Positions 1 to 11,434 of a DNA stretch of 64,000 nucleotides are shown here, piece after piece. The stretch spans positions 806,001 to 870,000 of the forward strand of contig OZ237763.1 of assembly GCA_965178125.1 (NCBI GenBank), written 5' to 3'. Below the pieces are notes generated by a model. That model did no database searches and was not told the DNA's origin. It saw only the letters and a program-made list of their open reading frames with translations. The first letter of the stretch is position 1. Each line of letters opens with the position of its first letter. The position numbers and the translations under genes are program-made. The DNA is from Bilabrum cf. latius (lineage: Eukaryota > Bigyra: Bicosoecida > Bigyra > Bicosoecida).

Positions 1-1545
1 CTGGTTCGCCGCAGCGATGCAATAGGTGCCAGCATGAGCAGCTCAAGCCAGGGCAGCGGGCAAGCCGAGAAGACAACGTTGAACTCGATATGGGTAGGGT
101 ACCGCCGCGGATTCGGAGTAGTGCGTGAAACGAGTCAGCGAAAATCACCTGGCGACGCCCTGCTCCAGGAGCCAGCGCCAGTCCTCGTCCAGCTGCGCAA
201 CTTCGTCTCCCTGGCGAGTCCCCACCTTGGGGTCCACGGGGCCGTGCCGGGGTGCCTGGGACGATTAGCGCACGCGGGCTACGGGGGACCCACCGTGCAG
301 CAGCTGCTAGTTGTGGACGACGCCGGAGAGAAGGAGAGGCAGCTGCAGGGGGAGTACACAGCTGCGAGGCCCAATGTGCTAGGCAAGGACAAGGACAAGG
401 GCAAGGGGAAGGGAAAGAGAATGAGCGAAGCATAGGGTGAACTGAGTAGGCTGCGATCTAGCGGTCGATTACTGGCGCAGATGGCGGTGCCAGGGGGCGT
501 GTTTGGCCGTGGATGGGGCTCCTTCAGGCGGCGGGTGCTGGTGGGGCACGAGGTGTGCGACTCGAGAGTGCCGCTGTGGTCCTCGACTGTCGCTGGGAGG
601 CCGCTGCAGCGGGGTATTGGTGGCAATCGCCATGGTAATGCGGTGGAGGGCGATGAGCCCAGCGAGGTGCATGGAATTACCTCTGCTGCTGGTGGCAGCG
701 GGGCTGTTGCGCCATCGTGGCAGCTGCAGCTGGTCAGAGCCCATGCGCTAGGAGTGCAAGCCGCTTTTTCAGCGCCGAGTGGGGGGCCGAGCAGCAGCCA
801 GTCCAGTGAGGCTCGCAGGGTTGGAACGAGGAAGCACAGGAACTCTGGCAGCAGCACCACTGCAGTCGAGCCGGCGGAGCTCCCGCCACGGTCTACATCC
901 CCAGGCCGTGCGGAATCCGCTGCGCTGCATGGGCCGATTGCAGCGGGGGAGCATGTCACAGGCACGTTCTGGGTCAGGCACGGGTCAGGTGCAGAGGCAG
1001 GCAGAGACGCCAAGGATACGGGGTCTGCTGCAGAGGGAGCACCCGACACGGAGTGGGGCATGGGTCAGGTAGCTGAGGCCCTGCTGTCTGGTTTGAAGCA
1101 CACTTTTGGGTACATCGCGAGCATTCGAGCGGACAGAGGCGCCGGCACGGGCGGACACAGTGGTGGTCGCAGCGGCAGCCCATCCGCCGGCGCCGCCCTG
1201 TCGCACGATCTCAAGGAGGCAGAGCGACTCGCACCTCCACCGGACAGGGCAGACGATGAGGGCCAGTCCATGGCCCTCGAGACGGCGGCTGCCTCTGGCC
1301 TGTGGGCCGCAGCCTAGGCTCACAGCGGGCCGCAGGGAGACACTGCCGTGGTGCTGCTGCGGGCCGATGGGGAGCCGTGCCTGGCGGGGACTCACGCGAG
1401 GACAGCCATGAAGTGCGAGCTGCTGGTTGGATTGGAGGCAGCCCGGCCGTGGCTGCCGCTCGAGTGCTGCCGCCGGGCAGTGAGATGCGATGGAGGGCTG
1501 CACATGCAGGACCTGCAAGGAGTAGCTGCACTGATGTTGCGATGA
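1..1545 (+). CDS. DUF676-type lipase/serine esterase, 3' part
   Basis: The reading frame is open from base 1 to a TGA at 1543-1545 when TAG at 433-435 and 1315-1317 is read as an amino acid. The 5' end, with the GxSxG nucleophile expected in this family, lies left of the window or in an unresolved exon. Two family blocks are visible: NFVSLASPHLGV (about 192-235), matching the 'F-x-(T/S)-x-A-(T/S)-P-H-L-G' block of the PF05057 family, and FRRRVLVGHEVCDSRVP (about 523-575), matching the conserved 'F-K-x-R-x-x-Y-A-N-x-x-x-D' block. Between them is a Lys/Gly-rich low-complexity stretch (385-420), and a long disordered tail follows. The family hydrolyses acyl esters and is usually membrane-associated; the substrate is unknown. 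The last codons and the TGA fall inside the first copy of a 74-bp tandem repeat. The assignment rests on these motifs only. The piece before 190 reads poorly as protein and may contain an intron. Confidence 0.6.
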
Positions 1546-1706
1546 CGGGGCATCCCAGATGCGATGGAGGGCTGCACATGCAGGACCTGCAAGGAGTAGC
1601 TGCACTGATGTTGCGATGACGGGGCATCCCAGATGCGATGGAGGGCTGCACATGCAGGACCTGCGAGGAGTAGCTGCACTGATGTTGCGATGACGGGGCA
1701 TCCCAG
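1483..1706. repeat. 74-bp tandem repeat, three copies
   Basis: Three nearly identical head-to-tail units begin at 1483, 1557 and 1631. Each contains GATGCGATGGAGGGCTGCAC near its start. The period is 74 bp, not a multiple of 3, so copies cannot keep one reading frame. The first copy carries the stop codon of the esterase gene; the rest is its 3' flank, in the gap before the convergent gene ending at 1756. Confidence 0.95.
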
Positions 1707-1755
1707 CTCCAAGTTTGTCATTCGATGTCGGTTCGATTCATTTCAAGCAAGGGGT

Positions 1756-4700
1756 TTACTTCTTTTTCCCCTTCCCCTTCCCTTTCCCTTTCCCGCCAGC
1801 CCCACCCGCTGCACTCGTATCCGCCTGCAGCCCAGCATCCGCCCCTGGAGGCGCCTCCCCTGCCTGCAGATAGAAGATCCAGGGGGGCAGCCCCGCCCCC
1901 TCTCGCCCAGTAGCCCGAACCAACAGCTTACTGCTGGCCTCAGCCCGCCCCGCCCGCTGTGCCTCCTCGGCTCTCTCCGAGCAGCTCACCTCGATCCCCG
2001 AGGACTCCCTGGGCCCCAGCGAGAGGATGGCATCGTCCACGGCGAACAGGGGCGAGTCCAGCTCCAGAGAGAAGGACGCGTCCACAGAAAAGGGGGAGCG
2101 GAAAGGCACAGACACGGACCCCCCAGGCACCACGAAGAGCGGCCCCACCGGGCGGGGCGGCTCGCCGGTTCCCACCAGAGGCACCCGCACAGTCTCCCGG
2201 GGTACCTGTCCGCCGGACACCCGCAGCACCAGGGTCGCATGGGCCGGGCCGAGCCGAAAGGGGTAGAAAGACACGGGCACAGCGGCGGAGGCATCGCCCA
2301 GTGCGCCGACTGCCGCCCTGCCCTCTGGCACCGGCCTGGCCCCGAACTCGAGGGGCAGCTCCAGCGAGTCTCCGCCCTCGTCCCCGGCCCCCTCACCCAG
2401 CAAGAAGGCGTCTGCGTCGAGTCCTTCCACGCTGGCGAGCAACTTGAGCGAGCCAGAGGTGCCCGGGCCCACGTCTGGCCCCGCGGACCCCCGTATGTCC
2501 GCGGGGTGCAGGGCCCTGGCCCTGGCCCCCAGCGAGGCCTTGAGCTGGAGGGGTTTCTCCGAGGCAGGCACGGAGGCGAGCAGCTTGAGCACGTACCTGA
2601 AGCGCCCTAGCTGAGGGGATACAAGCACCATCTCAGTGTCCTGGGACTGCTCCCCGCCAGAGCCCGAGCTGGCCCCGTCCACGGCCGCGCCCTCAGCCCC
2701 GGCCCCGGCGGCAGCAGAGGCGCCCGCAGAGTCCGGCCGCAGGTGCAGTGGCGTGAACGTGACTCGGAATGGAATCTCGGCCTCGGAAGACGCAGCCCCA
2801 CCCGCTGCACCAGAGCCGGATACTCCCGCCCCCGCCCCCGCGCCGGCCAGCTGCTCGATCCTCACGAAGGGGTTCTCGCAGGTGACCTCGCTGAACTGCA
2901 CCTCCTCCTGGCCCTGGGCCTGCCCCATGCCCGCCAAAGGGTTGGGCACGGAGACGACCCTGGAGGCAGACTGCCGCAGCGCGGCACGCAGCCGCACCAC
3001 GCCCTGTGCCCCCGCCGGGCCGGTCCTGAGCAGCACCGGCTGTTCCACTACCTCGCCGCAGTCGTCGCCCGCCGTCTCGCAGACGAACCGCACCGAGAAG
3101 CCCAGCTCGCCCTCAAGGTGGTTCATCGCAGTCACCCGTACCTTGCGCACAGCCCCTGCCGACACTTCCACCGTGCGCGGGCAGTTGACAGTGGCAGTGG
3201 CAGGCAGGTCCTGCGGGCCCACCTGCACGCGGAACCTTCTCTGTCCCCTTGCCCAGTTGCTCAGAGGCACCATCACGGAGCACTGCGCCTTGGCCTGCGC
3301 CTCTGCCTCCAGTGCCGGCAGGGGCGCGGGCGGCCCGGCGGTGCCTCTCAGCGCCCTGGTCATGCCCCCCCCGTCCGGCAGCGCCACGAACAGCTCACCC
3401 TCGTGGAATGGAGGCCGGTGGGACGTGAGCGATCCCTCCACGGGGGGGAACAGGGAGGAGGAGGAGGAAGAGGCAGAGCCCTGGGCAGCAGCGGCGTCCT
3501 CCTTGCCCCTCCCCTTGCCCTTGGCTTTGCCTTTGCCTTTGTCTTTGCCCTTGCCGCCCTTGCCCTGGTCCTCCTGCTGCTCCTCCCCCTCTCCACCGGC
3601 AGGCACCGCCGTCTGGCTCAGGGGAGCGTACTCCACCTCAAGCTCGGGGACCTCCCCTGGCCGGGCCCTCACTTCGGCAGGTACCCTCCAGTGTGACGAG
3701 CTCACGGAGGGCCGGTACACCTGCGGCTCATCCGTCTCGTTCGCTGGCAGCGGAACCGTGAACTTGAACGGTTCGCCGCGCACGGATGCATTGCACTGCA
3801 GCACGTTCGCGTCGCTGGCGCCACCCTCCGCCTCGCCCGCTCCTCCCGCGGCTGCTCCACCAGCACCTCCCGCGGCAGGCCTGGGCACCGCGGTGGCCTG
3901 CAGCCGGATCCCCAACGGGTCGCAAGGAGTGCCGTCGGCCTCCTCAATCTGCACGTAACTCCCCGACTGCAGCTCCTCCTCGCCATCGGGGCCCAGCCCG
4001 CCCTCCCCCACAGGGGCTGCGCAGGTGAAGGCCAGCGGCTGCTCCTGACCCGGCCGCAGCGCCCCCTCCGGCGGAGAGCACGCAAACACACCGCCGAGAC
4101 CCTCCACGTCAACTCGGAATCGAATGGCCACGTCACCCCTGTTCCGCAGAGCCACCACCCGCCTCGCGGCAGACCCCCGCACCACCCGCCCGAAGCGCAC
4201 GTCCTCGTCAGTCACGTCCACCTCCACGCCCTCAGCACGGGCAGCCACCGTCAGGAGCGGCCTGCAGTCGCCCGAGGGCTCGCCCGCCTCAGCGCCGATG
4301 CCGCCGATAGACGACTGTGCCCCTGGCGAGGACGGCTGGCTGAAGCCTACTCCCATGCCTCTCCCTCCTTCGTCCTGGTCCTCGTCCTCGTCTCCGTCGT
4401 GGCCCAACACCCGGGCGAACAGGGGGGCAGAGAACGCACCCGCGCGCTGCTCGGGCCGGAAGTCGATCTGCACGTCCGCTGCCTGGCCCCTCCGCAGGGT
4501 GAGAAGCTCGGGCTCCCAGGCGACCCCCTGGGACCGCAAGCGGGGCGCCCCCCCGAGCGTGCCGTCCACCAGCCGGACCGACACTGTGGCCCGCCCGTGG
4601 TTGATCACCTGCACGCGGCGGCTGGCGCTGCCCCCGGCGCGCACTCCCGAGAACCGCACCCTCCGCTGGGAAGGATCCGCGAACTCGAGGCGCAGGGGCT

Positions 4701-7700
4701 CTGCAGAGGCCTCCAGCGGGATGGCGGGTCCTGCCGCGCGCCCGCCCACAGAGAGCAGGAGCCTGGCGCTGGCCGCCCCTGCCTCCCTGGGCACGTAAGA
4801 CACGGGCACCTCCACGATCTCCCCGGGACCCACCTCCACAGAGGAGAGGGGCAGCCGGAAGGGCAGGCCACCTCCTGGCAATCCTTCTGGCCCGCCCTCC
4901 GGCCCGGCGATGGCGAGGTCCACGGCCAGCGTGCGGTCCTCCTCCTCGCTGCCCAGCCGCAGCACCTGCGTGTGGCGCCTGGGGGCGGCGGACACCGACC
5001 GAGGCAGCACGCAGGTGCCCCAGTGCAGCGCCCGCGCGTGGGGCACCAGCCTGGGCACGCTTGTTCCCCCGGATAGAGGCACCATGTACGTGCTGCCCCC
5101 AGCCACCTCCAGCCGCAGCTGCAGGTCGGCAGCGTCCAGATCCACGGCCCCGGCCTCGGGCCCTTGGCCTCCGTGCACCGCCGGTGGGGGTGCAAACCTG
5201 ACCTTCACTCTAGCCGTCTCGCCCGCACCCACGGCGCCCCTGTCAGGCTCCACAGACACCGCCCCCAGGGCGAGGGACAGGATGCGCCCGATCGCCGCCC
5301 CGCTGAGACCCGATAGGCGGCCTCCTCCTCCCGACTGGCGGCCCCCACCTCCTCGCCCCCTCCGCTGAATGGTATCCAGCAGCTCCCGCGCGCCCCCCGG
5401 CGCCGCATCGAAGAGCACGACCTCCCCCCCGGGCCCCACCGTGGCCAGCCTGGCCTCGAAATGCAGAGACTGGGCCCCCTCGTTCCTCAGCTCCAGCTCC
5501 CTTGTTCCCTCGTCCCCGCCCTCCACCGCCCCCAGGCGCACATCCTCCGCCACCACGCCCCCCGTCGCGCTCTCGCCCAGGCGCCGGGCTGCCTCATGCC
5601 CCGCAGAAACGCCCAGGGCCGCCTGAGCAGCGCCCACGTCCACCGGCAGCAGCTCCGCATCGGGGTCTCCCTGCCCCGTGCCGCGCAGCACCACCCGCTC
5701 CTTGATCGCGAATGCGTCTCCCTTCACGTTAAGGTGCAGCGGGGTCACCCGCCGGCCCACCACGCACCGCAGCGTGGCGTTTGCCAGGCCGGCAGCCCTC
5801 GGCTGGAACCCCACGTCCACCTGCACGGACCCCCTCGCAGGGATGCTGCCCCGCCACGGGGACACGCTGATGCAACCGAACGGACCCACCCGCAGCACGG
5901 CCCCGCCCTGCTGCCCCTGTCCATGCCCCCCCTATCCTGCGGTAGCGGCAAGGCTCCTCGCTGCCCTTAGGCCCCCTCCCCCCGAGCCTCCCCCCGCCCC
6001 CTCCCCGCCCCCGGACTGACCCGGGGCCTCTATCCTGAAGGGCAGCGGCACGTCCTCGCCGTTGCGGATCTCCACGGTGCGTGACGAGTGCGCCCCTGCG
6101 AGCAGCCTGCCAAACCTGACGGAGGGCGGGAGAACAGCCACTGCTGGTTCCCTGGCGCGGCCCACCACCAGCACGGTGATCTCCAGCCGCTTCGAGGGCA
6201 CGGAAAACCGGAAGAACTACTCGCAGGCCTCCCCAATGGCATCGGGCTTAAAGGCGAACTGCAGCTCGATCTTCTGCCCCCCCGCCAGCTGGCCCCGCTG
6301 CGGGCCAGCCGACAGCGCCCCGGACCTCTGCCCCACCGGCTCAAGGGCGAACTGCCACCCCTCCGCGGATGGATTCAGCAGCTGGCAGACATGCCGCACT
6401 CCCGCCGCCCTGCCTATGCCCACGCTGTCCAAGACAAGCACCCGCGTGGACGCATCGATCGGAGTCCCGGGCAGCCCGTCCGCTCCCGGCAGCCCAGGAG
6501 GTCTCGAGGCCAGGTACGCGCTCGCCTGCGTGCTGTCCTGCGAGGGCAGCTCCAGGTGTGCCACTGGGCGCTGCCCCCTGCCCGCTGCCCGCACCACGCA
6601 TCCCGACGGCACGGCCGGGGCCACGGAGGGCAGCGATCCTGCGGGTGCGGGCAGCGAGGCAGCCCCGGGAGGCAGCCTGCCTGCCCCCAGAGCCAGCTGC
6701 AGATCAGCGGCCTCGTGGGCAGGGTACAGCGTCTGCACGCGGGGAGGGGCGCGGCTCCCGCCCTATTCATCTCCCTCTCCTTCGGACACTGTGCTCTTGG
6801 ACTCCTGCTCCCTTTTGCTCTCCTCCAGGCGGGAGGTCCCAGCCCCCGTGGACGGGGCCGCATCGGACGAGGCCAACGAGTCCCCTGCCCCAGCCCATGC
6901 CCCCGATCCTGACCCTAGTCCGGCATCAGCCCCGCCCACCTCCAGCCGCTGCAGGTCAATCTCGGCCACCACGTCGAACTCATAGTCGTCTGCCTCCAAG
7001 GGGGTGAAGCAAAGGGAGCCAGCAGAAGGCACCTCGGGGCCGGCCTTCGACTGCCCTCCTGCGCCTGCATCGTCCTCGTCCTCCCCCGACTTGCTCTCGG
7101 CTTTGCCTTTTCCCTTCCCTTTCCCCTTGTCCTTGCCCTTGTCCTTGCCTTTTGACTTGCCCTTATCGCCTGCCCCCGATGCATCCTCCTCGCCCTGCCG
7201 CTTGGGCTGCACCGCGGGCAGCAGCACGCCCACAGCGGGCCGGATCGCGAACGGGGACTGCGTCACGTCTGTCAGCTGCCGCGGCAGGGCGCCCGTCCGC
7301 CGCACCGTCTCCGCCGCTGTCCTCGCTCGCTGCCTTGACACGCCGGTGGGGATGTATCGGAATCGCACCGGCAGCGCCAGCCTGCCCCCCGAGGTCCCCT
7401 GCAGCGGTGCCACCCTAGTCTGGTACATGGGCGTGGGCCGGAAGACCGCGCGGGCCGGCCCCAGGCTCGGCTGAATGCGGTCCGCCTGCGCGCTGACGAG
7501 AAGCATGCGGGCCTGAGGCGCACTGGCTGCCTCCAACAGGGACCCCTCCTCCTCGGGCTACCCATCGCCCGCGCTCTCTCCCGCGGTACCGTTGGCCAGC
7601 ACCTCCCGCGGGTCGAAGGGTGCAGCCAACTGCACCGCGCCCTTCCCATCCCCGTCCTGCTGGGCCGCCAGCCACCTAGGCGCCCACAGCGGCTCGGGGC

Positions 7701-9328
7701 GCCCCTCCACCACCCGCAGCACCCCGCCCGATGAAGCGCCACTGCTCCTCGCCCTCCCCTCCTCCCACACACGCACCCTAGGCGGCACGCGGCAGCCGGT
7801 GCCTTCCTGTTCCTCAGCGGCAGCGGCGGCGCTCTTGGTCGCTGCATCCCTGGCCTGCTACTCCTCAGCGGCGGGGGCACCTCCCTCGGCGGCTGCCAGG
7901 GGCACCGCCCTCACGTTGGAGACGTCCGCGCTGCTCCACTGCACGCTGGGCTCATGCCAGGGGCCTGCCGGAGCCTCCGGACTGGCTGCTGCATCGCCGG
8001 CGCCTCCACTCGCAGACTTGACCTTGCCACCCTTGTCCTTGCCCTTCCCTTTCCCCTTATCCTTGCCCTTGCCGCCTTTGTCTTTCCCCTTGCCCCCTTT
8101 TTCCTTCCCCTTCCCCTTCCCCTTGTCCTTGCCCTTGCCTCCTGCGCCCTCCGCGCCCCCCTCACCGCCCCCCTCCTCATCCCCCCAACCAGATTGCGGC
8201 CCGTCGTCTCCCTCGGGCAGCACGCCCCCCGCGGGCTGACCCAGCCCGCCCACCGCCGCCCGCAGTGCCGCCTCCGCCGTCTCCTCCGAGGCCCCCTCGG
8301 CCGACCCCTCCTCACCAACGAAGGCCCGCACCAGGGCAGGGTGGTACGAGACGGGCACCCACACGAGTGGAAGCGGCCGACGCACCAGTCGCAAAGGATC
8401 CGCCACGCGAAGAACAAGCCGGACACGCCTGGAGGCACCCGCTGGCAGGTGGAACATGGCCGGGGTGGCGCGCACTGCACGGTGGGCGGGCCAAGCGCAC
8501 CGCATGGGGTAGCTGGCGGCATTGCGGACCACTACATCCGCCCGGGCTTCCACGCACGGCGGGCTGTTCCCCTCCGCGGCCAGCGATGCATCTGACAGCT
8601 CCGTCTCCCATTCCGCCCAGGTGCGTCGCCCCCCGTTGGGACCGCCCTCCTCGTCCTGCTCCGTCCCGCCGGCCGCAGTGGCAGCCGCAACCGATCTCCC
8701 ATCCGCGTCCCGGAGACCGTCGGGAGCGGCCTGCTGGCCCGCCCCCTGCGGTCCTGGGCCCAGCAGGACTGTGCCAAAGTCCAGCACGCCCTGGCTCGAG
8801 TCCTAGTCCTGGGCCTCGCTCCCTGCCTCGGTCCCAGTGTTAGCCCGAGCCCCCGCTGCACCTGCAGCAGCGGCGCACGCAGGCCGCGGCAAATCTTCCA
8901 GCCGCAGAGGTGGGGCCACTGCCCGCCCGCGCAGCACCACCCGATCGGACGCAAAGGGGTTGTGCGCCACGACGACTCGGAATCGCAAAGCTGTTCCCTG
9001 GAACGGCCCGACGCTGGTAGTGTCCTCGCCGCCGCCCTTGCCACCCTTGTCCTTGCCCTTGGCTTTCCCCTTGTCCTTGCCCTTTGCTTTCCCCTTGTCC
9101 TTGCCCTTTGCCCCGGACGCCCCGTCACCGCCTGCCTCCGCGTCGGCCCTGCTCCTGGCCCTCTGCAACCGCCCCTGCTCGGCCCAGAAGGCAGCCTCCT
9201 CCTCCGAGGGCGAGTAGGAGCACTGCACGCGGCGGCTCTCGCCCGGCTGCAGCGTCAGCGACTGCCCCGCGAGGGGAAACGCGAGCTGTGACGAGTGGAC
9301 CTGCGTCGATGGCCCGTACAGGGGAGGC

Positions 9329-9365
<37 letters not shown>

Positions 9366-10209
9366 TAGCCCCGCCCCCCTCACCCTCACTGCCCTCAGCC
9401 CCCTCATCGCCCTGCCTGTCGCCGCCACCCGGCGCACCAGCGCCTGCGCGGACACGCTCCAGGACGAAAGAAGCGGTGGCCGGGACATCTCCGTCGTTCC
9501 TGAGCTCCAGCTCGCGCGCCGCAGTGCGCTGCACCTCAAGACCCCCGAAGTCCACCAGCACCGCGCCCTCGGGATCCCTGCCGCCCAACCCACTCCGAGG
9601 GGCCAGCACGGACACCGTGGGCAGCGTGCCGTCTCCCTGGCACCTGAACTGCAGGGCCGCAGTCCCCGGGCTCGGGCCACCGCCCTGCACCAGCGCGCGC
9701 ACCCGGCAGCCGTAGGAGCGGACCGCGCGCGGGTGGAACGACACGGTGAAGTACCGGCTCTCGAACGGAGGCACTCGCAGCTCCTCACAGTCCAGTGTGA
9801 ACGCTTCCGCTGGCGTGGGAACTCCGTCCGCCGCGGCCTCACTGCCCGCCCCAGCGTCTCCGCCCGCGCCGTCGGGCGTCAGCTCCAGCCTGACGGAAGC
9901 CGGCACTTTGCCCGTGTTCGTGATCCTGACGCGCTCCTCCACGCCGCTGCTACTAACTGACGTGTAAATCACCTTTCCAAACGACAGCGTTCGCTCCCTT
10001 ACTCCAAACACGGCCCGCTGCTGCGCATCAGATCCCCCCCCACCGCTGGCCTGTCGAGCAGACTCAGAATCTGCAATCGATGGGACCACTGCTTGCTCCT
10101 CAAAAATTTGCTCCCAGTATGAGATGACCTTGGCCATACGGGCTGGCGTCGTCGGCAACTTCGACCCACCGCTCTTGTCTTGCCTCGGAGTGCCCGTCGT
10201 CGACGACAT
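1756..10209 (-). CDS. Giant ASH-domain ciliary protein, HYDIN family-like (2,817 aa)
   Basis: One continuous minus-strand frame runs from ATG at 10209 to TAA at 1758-1756 with six in-frame TAG codons (lowest bases 8803, 7858, 7558, 6763, 6217, 5932). All pieces share one phase, so no intron is needed. The protein is built from repeated immunoglobulin-like ASH/MSP modules, recognisable by blocks such as LSFGKVIYTS with VRITNTGKVPASVRLEL (first module), VDFGGLEVQRTAARELELRN, VRFGRLLAGAHSSRTVEIRN, VRFGRVVRGSAARRVVALRN and VSYVPREAG/VSFHPRAV edge strands. Such repeats are typical of HYDIN, CFAP65, CFAP47 and CEP192-type proteins that act at axonemal central pair microtubules or centrosomes. Length is shorter than algal HYDIN (over 4,000 aa), so a relative such as CFAP47 or CFAP65 is possible. 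Lys/Gly-rich KGKGKDKGK tracts separate modules (9035-9110, 8020-8140, 7090-7165, 3484-3560) and form the C-terminus. An 11-unit CAG repeat (9330-9362) encodes poly-Ala. Confidence 0.8.
9330..9362. repeat. CAG trinucleotide microsatellite (11 units)
   Basis: Eleven uninterrupted CAG triplets on the plus strand. In the minus-strand ASH-protein frame they encode a run of eleven alanines between two modules. Confidence 0.95.
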
Positions 10210-10745
10210 CCTCACCCAGCTCTCACAGAAATACTAAAGGGAATACCGGGAATTAGACGAAACCACCAGGTAATCAAATAGATCTTCAATCGAAAACCAA
10301 CAGAACGAGGCCACGCAACGCTGCAGATAGGGTAGATTTGCTATTGTTTCAGCTAGCCGTTTGCACACCGGGTTGCACTCGTCACATGACCCACTCCCTT
10401 CAAGAAGTTCCGCGGCGCCGGCGGCGCCCGCCGGTGACGGGGCTAGGCCGGGGCTTGCATTCTAGTCGTCTGACTTTTACTACGCAGAGTGCCGGTGGTT
10501 TCCCACCTCCACCCATCATCCCATGTATTGTGTTTAGTTGGCCCGCTGATTGGCCCGCCCCGGTCTGCGTGGCGTCGTGCCGGCGCTGGGCTCTAGCCGG
10601 GGCTTTTGCCGGGCAGGGGCCCCTGGTCGGAGGGTGCTCCCAGAACTACTAGAAGAGTGATGGGGGCTGGGAGATGGTGGGTGGAACAGATTATCTTGGA
10701 GAGGTCGTCTGTTTCAATACTACTTGCCTCTATTATTAGGTAAGA
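10210..10745. other. Spacer left of the tRNA region
   Basis: No convincing gene. The first part is the 5' flank of the ASH-protein gene. A very GC-rich, partly palindromic stretch (about 10410-10450) lies inside it. Around 10740 there is ATTAGGTAAGAG, which resembles a splice donor in front of the reading frame that starts at 10746. I see no RNA gene, inverted terminal repeat or transposase remnant. Confidence 0.4.
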
Positions 10746-11223
10746 GTGGAACGAGTGGTCCGGCGCGCCCGTTGGGAGCAAGGTTTACGGCGCCCGTCTG
10801 TCACCTTCTATCGTCGCCGAAATCTCGCGGAAGTGGGCAAGTGTCCCATCCGCGTGCTCGCTCAGTTCCGGGAGAAAAACGACAGGGACGCGTTCAGCGA
10901 CCCGGAGTCGGCCAAGGCCCTGGGCGAGAAATTGCAGGCGGCCTGGTGAAAGCACGGGAGTGGACCACGGGTTCGTCAACGACCTGCTCCAGGAGGGCAT
11001 CGACATCAACCAGATGTCCGGTAGACCCACGGACCACGAGGCGGCCGAAGCGGCCATGGGCCGTGCACTGCTGGAGTGCTCCATCCCCGTGCTGATGCTT
11101 TTGAACCTGCAGCATGTGCCCCCACGGCGTGCCCACGGATCCCGCCGGCAAAATCGGGGCCATCACCTGCAACAAATAGGTAACGCTGTTGAATACAAAA
11201 CACGGTCCTATCTCTTGCCCTAA
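10746..11223 (+). pseudogene. Two adjoining out-of-frame coding-like stretches, unidentified
   Basis: Two stretches look like protein but lie in different frames. The first (10746-10949) contains RRPSVTFYRRRNLAEVGK and ends in EKLQAAW followed by TGA. The second (about 10960-11223) contains VNDLLQEGIDINQMSGRPTD and ALLECSIPVLMLLNLQHV. A frame change of one base or a short intron around 10949 would join them; GTGAAA at 10946-10951 is a weak donor candidate. I do not recognise the family. It could be exons of a real gene, a decayed copy, or chance. It sits just beyond the tRNA-Arg gene on the opposite strand. Confidence 0.3.
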
Positions 11224-11266
11224 CAAACAAGGTCGGCACATCTGGGGCCCACGGCTTAGAAAGTGC

Positions 11267-11272
11267 AAAAAA
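11267..11272 (-). terminator. RNA polymerase III T-run terminator
   Basis: Six T residues on the minus strand lie two bases after the discriminator base of the tRNA-Arg gene, as expected for a Pol III terminator. Confidence 0.8.
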
Positions 11273-11274
11273 GG

Positions 11275-11345
11275 TACTCCCACCGGGGCTCGATCCCGGG
11301 CTGGATCATTAGGAATGACCAGTGCTTCCACTACACTATAGGAGC
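11275..11345 (-). tRNA. tRNA-Arg (anticodon CCT)
   Basis: The minus strand folds as a full 71-nt cloverleaf without intron. The acceptor stem is GCTCCTA with TGGGAGT (two G-U pairs), the D arm is GTG/CAC, the anticodon stem GGTCA/TGATC closes the loop TTCCTAA, a 4-nt variable loop follows, and the T stem CCGGG/CCCGG closes loop ATCGAGC. The anticodon at 11313-11311 is CCT, reading AGG (Arg), with the expected A37 after U36. It is not a suppressor: shifting the loop to place CTA at 34-36 breaks the stem. CCA is not encoded. Position 54 is A instead of the usual T, a small oddity. Confidence 0.85.
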
Positions 11346-11434
11346 TTGTTGTCGGCAGGAGGCGAATTTGACAATACAAATATCTTCCTGTTTTAGGGAT
11401 AGTTTCAAGACCTTTTTTCGAATGACACTTGCCA

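Noticed and set aside
11305-11320. Possible suppressor tRNA with CTA anticodon
   Set aside because: The anticodon loop TTCCTAA closed by five pairs puts CCT at 34-36. A CTA reading needs a different loop that destroys the stem and U33.
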